The position numbers and the translations under genes are program-made. Positions 8,281-14,652 of a DNA stretch of 15,637 nucleotides are shown here, piece by piece. Source of the stretch: UBA1737 sp045653225 (GTDB taxonomy: Bacteria; Bacillota_I; Bacilli_A; ML615J-28; CAG-313). Each line of letters starts with the position of its first letter. The first letter of the stretch is position 1. The stretch covers positions 1-15,637 of the forward strand of contig JAZOLP010000178.1 in NCBI GenBank assembly GCA_045653225.1, given 5' to 3'. The notes below the pieces were generated by a model, which searched no databases, was not told the origin of the DNA, and saw only the letters and a list, made by a program, of their open reading frames with translations.

Positions 8281-9924
8281 TTATACATTAAATGATGATT
8301 TTAAACCTACAGTACGGTTAAAAATCAAATCATCACCTTTCGATTCTTTATCTACCGTATAATATCCGTTTCTAATAAATTGGAATTTATCTTCTGGTAA
8401 TACATTGCTTAAATAGTTTTCTACATAACCAGATTTAACAACCCATGAATCAGGATTAATTTGTTCCTTAAAGTTTTCAGTTGAGACTTTTTCTTCTTTC
8501 ATCAAGAAATCATATAAATTAAACTTAGCAGGAACAGCAGTTGTTGCTTCAACATAATGAATAGTTCCATTAGGTTTTCTTTCATTGAAACCACTACCTG
8601 ATTTAGTTTGAGGATCATATGTACAATGTAATTCAACAATATTACCATTTTCGTCTTTAATTACTTCTTCACATTTAATAAAGTATGCATGCATTAAACG
8701 TACTTCAATACCTTTTGAAAGTCTCTTCCATTTTTTATTTGGTTTTTCTTCTAAGAAATCTTCTCTTTCGATATATAAATACTTTCCAAAAGCCATTTTA
8801 TGACTACCTAATTCTTCATTTTCAGTATTGTTAATTGCATCTACATATTCAATTTGTCCTTCTGGGTAGTTAGTAATAACAACTTTTAATGGATCAATGA
8901 TAGCCATTGGACGAATAGTTTTTAATTTTAAATCTTCTCTTAAGAAATATTCAAGCATTCCATAATCAACTGTTGAGTTAATTTTTGAAAGACCAGTTGC
9001 CATAATAAATTCTTTTATAGCATTAGGTGTAAATCCTCTTCTTCTAAGACCTACAAGTGTTGGCATTCTTGGATCATCATAACCTGTAACGATATTATCA
9101 TCTACAAGTTGTTTTAAATATCTTTTACTCATAAGTGTATGAGTAATATTTAGTCTTCCCCATTCAATTTGACGAGGTTTAGCTTTAACATCACAGTTGT
9201 TAATAACCCAATCATAAAGTGGACGATGGTCTTCGAATTCAATACTACATAGTGAATGTGTAATACCTTCAATTGCATCTTGTAATGGATGAGCAAAGTC
9301 ATACATTGGATAGATACACCATTTATTACCTGTTTGATGGTGTTCTACATGCATAATTCTATAAATAACAGGGTCTCTCATATTCATGTTAGGACTTGCC
9401 ATATCAATTTTTGCACGTAATGTTTTTTCGCCATCTTTATAAAGGCCTTCTCTCATTTCAGCAAATAATTTAAGGTTTTCTTCAACACTTCTATCTCTGT
9501 ATGGAGAATTTTTACCAGGTGTAACTACGTCACCACGATATTGAGCCATTTCTTCATGAGTTAAATCACACACAAATGCTAAACCTTTTTTAATTAAAAG
9601 TACAGCTTTTTCGTATGTTTCTTCAAAATAGCTTGATCCATAATTTACTGATTTTGGAGTATATCCTAACCACTTAATATCTTCCTTAATTGCTTCTACA
9701 TATTCTGTTCCTTCTTTTGAAGGATTAGTATCATCTAAACGAAGATTTGTAGCACCACCAAAATATTCTGATAATTCAAAATTATTGATAATTGCACGAG
9801 CATGACCAATATGTAAGTATGCATTAGGTTCTGGTGGAAATCTTGTTAAGATGTGGTCTACAACACCATTTTCTAATTCATTCTTCATAATTGTTTTAAT
9901 GAAGTTTGAATTTTCGTTCATCAT
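8281..9924 (-). CDS. glnS: GlnRS, glutaminyl-tRNA synthetase
   Basis: This class I aminoacyl-tRNA synthetase attaches glutamine directly to tRNA-Gln. It is 547 aa, close to the 554 aa of the E. coli enzyme. The HIGH motif is at 38-41 in PPEPNAYLHIGHA and the KMSKS-equivalent reads MSKR (265-268), as in known GlnRS. The intervening CSIEFEDHRPLYDW and following DPRMPTLVGLRRRGF blocks are diagnostic for GlnRS rather than GluRS. Residues about 340-547 form the beta-barrel anticodon-binding region. The start is ATGATG; the first ATG (9924) has AGGAGA 8 nt upstream, inside the end of the preceding gene, and follows its stop by 1 nt. Most Bacilli lack GlnRS and make Gln-tRNA through GluRS and GatCAB, so a GlnRS gene is notable and may reflect transfer. 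Confidence 0.96.
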   Translation of the reverse strand: MMNENSNFIKTIMKNELENGVVDHILTRFPPEPNAYLHIGHARAIINNFELSEYFGGATNLRLDDTNPSKEGTEYVEAIKEDIKWLGYTPKSVNYGSSYFEETYEKAVLLIKKGLAFVCDLTHEEMAQYRGDVVTPGKNSPYRDRSVEENLKLFAEMREGLYKDGEKTLRAKIDMASPNMNMRDPVIYRIMHVEHHQTGNKWCIYPMYDFAHPLQDAIEGITHSLCSIEFEDHRPLYDWVINNCDVKAKPRQIEWGRLNITHTLMSKRYLKQLVDDNIVTGYDDPRMPTLVGLRRRGFTPNAIKEFIMATGLSKINSTVDYGMLEYFLREDLKLKTIRPMAIIDPLKVVITNYPEGQIEYVDAINNTENEELGSHKMAFGKYLYIEREDFLEEKPNKKWKRLSKGIEVRLMHAYFIKCEEVIKDENGNIVELHCTYDPQTKSGSGFNERKPNGTIHYVEATTAVPAKFNLYDFLMKEEKVSTENFKEQINPDSWVVKSGYVENYLSNVLPEDKFQFIRNGYYTVDKESKGDDLIFNRTVGLKSSFNV

Positions 9925-9925
9925 A

Positions 9926-10594
9926 TTATTTGTCTCCTATTTTTGTAATTTTTTTAATTTTAGTAAATGTTTGATAAAGGGATAATAATTTTTGTTCATC
10001 TATTTCTTTTTCACTTTCATCAAAACATATAATCATAATTAAAATACTTTTCGTATTACTTGTAACACAAGTCCTTAAAGTATCACTAGTCGGACATCCG
10101 AATGGTCCGATATTATCTGTATAAACAGGTATATTAGTTACATTAATCAACCCTCTATTTATACCTTCATATATATCTTCTTTTTTACCAAGTCTAATTA
10201 AAACATCACCATTTAGTAAATCTTTATCAACAACGCACACACTTCTAAGTGTTTCGATAGATAAAATATTACCTAAATCGATAACATCACCTAAACGATA
10301 TAATTCATTGCCTTTAACGATTCTTCTTAATAATGCTTCACAAGCTGGTCTTGTATGGGATGGGTCTTTACCCATCATTTTATATCCATCTCTTGTTTGT
10401 TTAAGTTTGGGAATTTTAGTTATTTCTTCATAACAATATATAGATGGATACGTATTATACATATTTTTTAAATACTCATCCACTAATGGATTTTTATCTA
10501 AAGCATTATAGCCTTCTTGAAACTCTATTTCATAAGCTATAATATCAAATTGTGGAATAAGTTCTTTAATATCATCATTAATTCTGCAGTTCAT
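9926..10594 (-). CDS. Solo B3/4-domain protein (PheRS beta editing-domain homologue)
   Basis: The 222-aa protein resembles the B3/B4 domain of the phenylalanyl-tRNA synthetase beta subunit, the domain that in PheRS hydrolyses mischarged Tyr-tRNA-Phe. Here it is free-standing, with no synthetase core. The recognisable block is YKMMGKDPSHTRPACEALLRR followed by an IDLGN segment corresponding to the VDLYN region of other solo B3/4 proteins; a later GPFGCPTSDTLRT resembles their GxPxSDxxRT motif. There is no signal peptide or membrane segment. Its ATG lies 17 nt inside the end of the coiled-coil gene with no clear Shine-Dalgarno, so it is translationally coupled. glnS follows after 1 nt, its Shine-Dalgarno being inside this frame. 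The substrate of solo B3/4 proteins is not well established; tRNA proofreading is a plausible inference only. Confidence 0.8.
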   Translation of the reverse strand: MNCRINDDIKELIPQFDIIAYEIEFQEGYNALDKNPLVDEYLKNMYNTYPSIYCYEEITKIPKLKQTRDGYKMMGKDPSHTRPACEALLRRIVKGNELYRLGDVIDLGNILSIETLRSVCVVDKDLLNGDVLIRLGKKEDIYEGINRGLINVTNIPVYTDNIGPFGCPTSDTLRTCVTSNTKSILIMIICFDESEKEIDEQKLLSLYQTFTKIKKITKIGDK

Positions 10595-12134
10595 TTTCTA
10601 ATACTACTATTCTTTCAGAAACAGTTTTATAATTTTCAAGTGATATTTCTAAAGATTTAATTTCTTCTTTTACATTAGTTATTTTTATTTTTAATTCTCT
10701 TAAGTTATTATAAATTGTAGAAAGTCTAGCTTCGACAAATTCTTTTTCTCTTAATACTGTAACTAACTTAATATTGTGGTGATCCTTTTCAAAGTTTCTA
10801 ACTTCATCCTTAATTTCTCTTAAGCTTACACTTAATTTATTTTTCAAAGTATTAAGTTCTGAAATTTGTTGGGATAAAGATTGAATTTCGACACCATGAA
10901 TCCCTGCTAAAAGTTTTTCATCATGCTCTTTTTTTACAACATTAAAATTATCACTAACAATTTGATATTGTGCTTCAATTTCTATTTCATTCTCTTTTAA
11001 TTCTTTATATTTTTTATTTGCAATAGTAAAATATGAATTTTCTGTTATTGCAAGTGTAGCACTATCTAAAAATTCTACTAATTCGTCATAACATTTAGAA
11101 GCTTCTAAATAATTTTTGTAATAAAGATTTTCTTTTTCTTTTAAATAATCATATCTACTTTTATATGCATCTAATTGTTCTTTTTCTTTTAATAAACTAT
11201 GTAATTCCATTTGTTTGATAGTTTTTAAGTTTTTAAAAGTATCTTGAGATTTTAATGTTGTTGTTTTCATTGAAACAATTTGTTCAACAACGTTAGAAAG
11301 ATCTAAACTAGAAACTTCTTTTAATCTATGATAATTAATAATATCTAAAATATATTTAATATCATTTTCTTTTATTACTTCAAAAGTATCAATTAATTCT
11401 TGTTTAAGTGTTTCTCTTTGTTTAATTTCAGCTAAAATGTTTTCTTTCATAGAACCAATTTCTTCATTAGTTCTATTTTCAATCTTTGATAAAATAATTT
11501 TTGTATTTTCTTCTATTAAAGCATTTTCTTTGTTAATTTCATCAATTGTATCAAAAACTACTTTTTCAAGAGCATTACTTTGGAAACTAAGTGCGCGACA
11601 TTCAAGTATTAATAAATATAATTGATCAGAAAGTTGCTGCATCACGAATTCTACATTTGTCATAACTAAACTTAAATCTTCAGTATTTTCAAGTGACCTT
11701 AAAATTGTTTTATAATAACCAAGTGTTGCATTTTTTAGAACATCTTGTTTACTTAAATATTGACTTTTTACAGCAGCATATTTAGCTTTTAATTCATTTA
11801 ATTTTGATTCATTTGCTTTTTTAACAGTTTCTAATTTTTCTATTTCTAGAGCATATTGCTCATTCATTGCAGCAATATCCTGAATTTGTTCAACTTCAAA
11901 TTCTAAGTTTCTATATTCATTTTGTAAGTTTTCTATATCCTTATCGATTTGACGAACCCTAAAATTTAAAATATCTGTATAAGATTCAATATACTTTTTT
12001 ACAAAATATTGTTCTATAGTTAATGTAGTGCCTTGTGTTAATCTAAATGCTTCAAGTTCAATCTTTAACTCGCTGTTTTCTTTTTTTAAGTTTTCTATTT
12101 CTTTTAAAATTATATCTTGTGGAGTATTCATCAT
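10578..12134 (-). CDS. Long coiled-coil protein of unknown function
   Basis: I do not recognise this 518-aa protein. It is almost entirely predicted alpha helix: rich in Glu, Lys, Leu, Ile, Asn, no Trp, very few Pro and Gly. The N-terminus shows a leucine-zipper heptad pattern (IILKEIENLKKENSELKIEL), and further heptads run through about 55-130, 200-270, 290-350 and 420-518. No Walker A, zinc site, signal peptide or membrane segment is visible, so it is not a complete SMC or RecN ATPase. The start ATG overlaps the groEL stop as ATGA; a GAGG Shine-Dalgarno lies 10 nt upstream. A second ATG follows immediately. The next gene begins 17 nt inside its end. Being joined to groEL suggests co-expression with the chaperonin. 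Possible roles (scaffold, cytoskeleton-like filament, GroEL client or adaptor) are guesses. Confidence 0.85.
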   Translation of the reverse strand: MMNTPQDIILKEIENLKKENSELKIELEAFRLTQGTTLTIEQYFVKKYIESYTDILNFRVRQIDKDIENLQNEYRNLEFEVEQIQDIAAMNEQYALEIEKLETVKKANESKLNELKAKYAAVKSQYLSKQDVLKNATLGYYKTILRSLENTEDLSLVMTNVEFVMQQLSDQLYLLILECRALSFQSNALEKVVFDTIDEINKENALIEENTKIILSKIENRTNEEIGSMKENILAEIKQRETLKQELIDTFEVIKENDIKYILDIINYHRLKEVSSLDLSNVVEQIVSMKTTTLKSQDTFKNLKTIKQMELHSLLKEKEQLDAYKSRYDYLKEKENLYYKNYLEASKCYDELVEFLDSATLAITENSYFTIANKKYKELKENEIEIEAQYQIVSDNFNVVKKEHDEKLLAGIHGVEIQSLSQQISELNTLKNKLSVSLREIKDEVRNFEKDHHNIKLVTVLREKEFVEARLSTIYNNLRELKIKITNVKEEIKSLEISLENYKTVSERIVVLENELQN

Positions 12135-13714
12135 ATTAAATTTTCCTCATTAACTACTTTTTTTTCTTTTTTTGAAATTATAGCGCATTCTGTAGTTAAA
12201 ACAATACCTGCAATACTTAAAGCATTAGTAACACCAGAAATTGCAACATTCGTAGGATCTATAATTCCATTTTCTCTTAAATTTACTATTTTTTTCGTTT
12301 TAGCATCAAACCAGTAATTGTTGTTAATATCATTAATAATATCTTCTTTTGTCACACCAGCATTTTCTAATATTTGATTAAATGGCGCTTTAAATGATTC
12401 AATAATAATATCCCTTGCTGCAACAAAGTCATTATATGATTTTAATTCTTCACTAATTTCATATAATACTTTCCCGCCGCCTTCAATAGTACCTGATACA
12501 AATGCTGCTTTAGTTGCACAAAGAGCATCCTCAATACGAAGTTTTTTGTCATGTAATTCAACTTCAGTTGGAGCGCCAACTTTAATTAATGCAACACCAC
12601 CAAGTATTTTAGCAATTCTTTCACGATATTTTTCTTTTTCGTAAGTAATTGTTTCATTTTCAAGTAACACTTTTAAGCCTTCTGCGTAACTTAAAACAAC
12701 ATCTTTTTCTTGTGCTCCATCAATAATAACAGTTTTATTTTGGTTAATGATTGCTTTAGCACATTTACCAAGACCCTCAAGACTTATATTAGATAAATCA
12801 TCTCCCTTAGTTGTAGAAACAAAAGTTGCACCTGTAATTAAAGCGATATCTTTTAAAAGCTGAATCTTACGATCACCAAAACTAGGAGCTTTCGTAACAA
12901 CAACATTAAATACACCTCTAAGTTTGTTCATTACAATAGCTGATAGAACTTCTTGTTCAATGTCATCACAAATGATAAGAAGTGGATTTCCAGATTTCAT
13001 TGCATTTTCTAAGAAAGGCATAATTTCTTTCATTGAAGTAAGTTTTTTATCCGTAACTAAAATATCCGGATTAATAAGTTCAGCAATCTGTTTTTCTTCG
13101 TTATTAGCCATATAACTAGATGCAAAACCTCGATCATATGAATAACCTTTAACAACATCTAAATATGTTTCTAAACGATGTGATTCTTCAACTGTTACTT
13201 CACCATCAGCCCCGACAGCTCTATACGCATCAGATATAAGTTTACCAATCATATTACTACCACTTGAAAGAGCAGCAACTTCTTCTAAATCATCAAATGA
13301 TTTAATAGCTTCACTTCTAGCTTTAATTTTATCAATAATTATTGGTAGATAATAATCAAAACCTTCTTTAATTTCAACAGGATTAACACCATTATCTAAA
13401 AATTTCAAACCATTTAAAATACAACTACTAGATAAGATTACAGCAGTTGTAGTTCCATCACCTGCTATATCATTTGTTTTTGATGCTGCTTCAATGATTA
13501 AAGATGCACCAAGATTTTGATATTGATTTTCAAGAACAATATTTTTAGCAATAGTTACACCATCGTTAATAATAAGTGGTGAACCAAATTCTTGTTCAAT
13601 AATAACATTTTTACCACGAGGACCAAGAGTAACTTTTACACTATCAGCTAAGATTTTAATACCTTTTGCTATTTCTTTTCTAGCGTCAACGCCAAATATT
13701 AATTCATTAGCCAT
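12131..13714 (-). CDS. groEL: GroEL, 60-kDa chaperonin
   Basis: GroEL forms double-ring cylinders that fold proteins with ATP and the GroES lid. At 527 aa it is about 15-20 aa shorter than typical, mainly at the C-terminus. ATP-site residues are kept: TLGPRG (29-34), D51 of DGVTIA, GDGTTTA (85-91) with D86, and D396 in IEDAL, corresponding to E. coli D52, D87 and D398. GIIDPT (483-488) and the LTTEC end of the equatorial domain are present. The apical helices that bind GroES and substrate remain hydrophobic (IMPFLE, VLSAIVMNKL). The tail is KKEKKVVNEENLI with no GGM repeats, which in other GroELs project into the cavity. VAGGG of the family reads IEGGG. GGAGG lies 6 nt before the ATG, and the groES stop is 1 nt upstream. 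The stop TGA overlaps the next gene's ATG. Confidence 0.98.
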   Translation of the reverse strand: MANELIFGVDARKEIAKGIKILADSVKVTLGPRGKNVIIEQEFGSPLIINDGVTIAKNIVLENQYQNLGASLIIEAASKTNDIAGDGTTTAVILSSSCILNGLKFLDNGVNPVEIKEGFDYYLPIIIDKIKARSEAIKSFDDLEEVAALSSGSNMIGKLISDAYRAVGADGEVTVEESHRLETYLDVVKGYSYDRGFASSYMANNEEKQIAELINPDILVTDKKLTSMKEIMPFLENAMKSGNPLLIICDDIEQEVLSAIVMNKLRGVFNVVVTKAPSFGDRKIQLLKDIALITGATFVSTTKGDDLSNISLEGLGKCAKAIINQNKTVIIDGAQEKDVVLSYAEGLKVLLENETITYEKEKYRERIAKILGGVALIKVGAPTEVELHDKKLRIEDALCATKAAFVSGTIEGGGKVLYEISEELKSYNDFVAARDIIIESFKAPFNQILENAGVTKEDIINDINNNYWFDAKTKKIVNLRENGIIDPTNVAISGVTNALSIAGIVLTTECAIISKKEKKVVNEENLI

Positions 13715-13715
13715 A

Positions 13716-13955
13716 TTACTCCTCCACTACAGCAAGAATATTATCAACATCACATAAATAATATTCTTCATTTTCATATTCAACCTTAATTAAACCTTCT
13801 TTTACAAATACAGTTTTATTTACAAGGTCAAGTAAAACATTATTACCCTGGGATAAACAAACATAAAAATCATTATGTTCTTCTGGCATAATAATAATTG
13901 ATTTTTGATTCATTTTTCTCTTTAATAAAACATTTTTGTTCACCGGCTTAATCAT
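13716..13955 (-). CDS. groES: GroES, 10-kDa co-chaperonin, unusually short
   Basis: GroES is the heptameric lid of GroEL. At 79 aa this one is about 15 residues shorter than the usual 94-97. The N-terminal IKPVNKNVLLKRK aligns with IRPLHDRVIVKRK, and the C-terminal YYLCDVDNILAVVEE aligns with the conserved end EVLIMSESDILAIVEA. Between them the GroEL-binding mobile loop is shortened to about residues 14-28 with SIIIM in place of GGIVL, keeping the hydrophobic contact but losing the Gly pair. The segment that forms the roof beta-hairpin (about residues 45-57 of E. coli GroES) is largely absent. AGGAGG lies 8 nt before the ATG. It is the first gene of the operon and sits 1 nt before groEL, which supports its identity. 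Confidence 0.93.
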   Translation of the reverse strand: MIKPVNKNVLLKRKMNQKSIIIMPEEHNDFYVCLSQGNNVLLDLVNKTVFVKEGLIKVEYENEEYYLCDVDNILAVVEE

Positions 13956-13963
13956 GCGATAGT

Positions 13964-14008
13964 CCTCCTATTTTATTATATTATATCACAATGCTACATT
14001 AATTTCAA
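13964..14008 (-). promoter_or_regulatory. groES operon promoter and Shine-Dalgarno
   Basis: On the minus strand: -35 TTGAAA (14008-14003), exactly 17 nt, extended -10 TGATATAAT (hexamer 13985-13980), then AGGAGG (13969-13964). A second overlapping TATAAT lies at 13980-13975. Transcription should start near 13973, leaving about 18 nt before the ATG. This is the strongest promoter in the window, as expected for a chaperonin operon. It appears to be the only clear promoter for the seven genes down to ligA. Confidence 0.88.
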
Positions 14009-14020
14009 GGTTATTGTGAT
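13985..14020. promoter_or_regulatory. Inverted repeat flanking the groES -35, candidate operator
   Basis: ATCACAAT (13985-13992) and ATTGTGAT (14013-14020) are exact reverse complements separated by 20 bp. One arm abuts and slightly overlaps the extended -10; the other lies just upstream of the -35. The repeat is upstream of both divergent transcription starts, so it would act as DNA rather than as an RNA hairpin. It is not CIRCE (TTAGCACTC-N9-GAGTGCTAA, HrcA), nor a CtsR site (GGTCAAA heptads), and its half-sites face opposite to a CRP site (TGTGA-N6-TCACA). A regulator binding two half-sites about 28 bp apart is an inference. Confidence 0.45.
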
Positions 14021-14050
14021 TTAACTTTTTTCTGCCTTTTTTGCATATAA

Positions 14051-14092
14051 ATGAAATCTTATTTTCATATTTGATATAATATATATTGGAGG
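14051..14092 (+). promoter_or_regulatory. pcp promoter, with an inverted repeat over the -35
   Basis: An extended -10 TGATATAAT lies at 14072-14080; the best -35 is the weak ATGAAA at 14051-14056 (18-nt spacer). ATGAAA (14051-14056) and TTTCAT (14063-14068) form an inverted repeat with a 6-nt spacer, which could be an operator. The predicted start near 14087 places the GGAGG Shine-Dalgarno (14088-14092) at the 5' end of the message. The promoter is divergent from groES. Confidence 0.6.
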
Positions 14093-14100
14093 ATAAATTT

Positions 14101-14652
14101 ATGCGTATTACAGTAACTGCATTTGAACCTTTTGGTGGTTTTACTACAAATTCTAGCTTTCAAGGTTTAAAAGATCTACATGATGGAACTATAGACAAAA
14201 TCTTTTTACCTGTTGCATACCCTGATGCTTTCAACATTTTTAAACAGGAAGTAAAAAATACTGACTTTATCATATTATTAGGTATGGCAGCAAAAAGAAA
14301 ATTAATATCTTTTGAATTTCAAGCGAAAAATATTTTATCATTTAAAATTCCAGATAATAAAAATAATTTAATAACGAATAGAAAAATAGATGAGTCTAAA
14401 CCTGATGTTTTAACTACTTTAGTTGATATTGATAAACTAATTAATTATTTCAATAAAAATGAAGAAATAGTTTATAAATCAACAGACGCAGGTGAATATA
14501 TTTGTAATTATTTATATTTTGAAGTACTAAATAATTATAATATTCCTTCAATTTTTATTCATATTCCAAATTATGACACAAAAGAAGAATTTAAATTTTT
14601 AAACGAATTCTTAGTTAAATTAATAAATTATATTAAAGGAGAGGAAAAATGA
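14101..14652 (+). CDS. pcp: Pyroglutamyl-peptidase I (peptidase family C15)
   Basis: This cytoplasmic cysteine peptidase removes N-terminal pyroglutamate from peptides. It has 183 aa, shorter than the usual 200-215. The N-terminal VTAFEPFGG matches the family VTGFxPFGG block. The catalytic triad is visible: E72 in FEFQAKN (family ERxAxN), C135 in DAGEYICN (family TAGxxxCN) and H154 in FIHIP (family FIHVP). IPDN (83-86) is also conserved. I use the ATG at 14101, which has GGAGG 8 nt upstream; an in-frame TTG at 14086 overlaps that Shine-Dalgarno and lies at or before the predicted transcription start. The TGA stop overlaps the next ATG (ATGA). Some conserved surroundings are weaker than usual (GMAAKRK for GQAGGR), so activity is likely but substrate range may differ. 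Confidence 0.9.
   Translation: MRITVTAFEPFGGFTTNSSFQGLKDLHDGTIDKIFLPVAYPDAFNIFKQEVKNTDFIILLGMAAKRKLISFEFQAKNILSFKIPDNKNNLITNRKIDESKPDVLTTLVDIDKLINYFNKNEEIVYKSTDAGEYICNYLYFEVLNNYNIPSIFIHIPNYDTKEEFKFLNEFLVKLINYIKGEEK

Noticed and set aside
8280..8285. TATAAT immediately before the pcrA ATG as an internal promoter
   Set aside because: Transcription would start at or after the start codon, and the hexamer is within the glnS stop region of an AT-rich sequence.
10578..12134. Coiled-coil gene as an SMC, RecN or MukB-type ATPase
   Set aside because: No Walker A, Walker B or ABC signature is present; only heptad helices are seen.
14086..14100. TTG at 14086 as start of pcp
   Set aside because: It overlaps the GGAGG Shine-Dalgarno and lies at or before the predicted transcription start. 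The ATG at 14101 begins exactly at the conserved family N-terminus.
13956..14100. CIRCE or CtsR element at groES
   Set aside because: No TTAGCACTC-N9-GAGTGCTAA and no GGTCAAA heptads are present; only the ATCACAAT/ATTGTGAT repeat was found.
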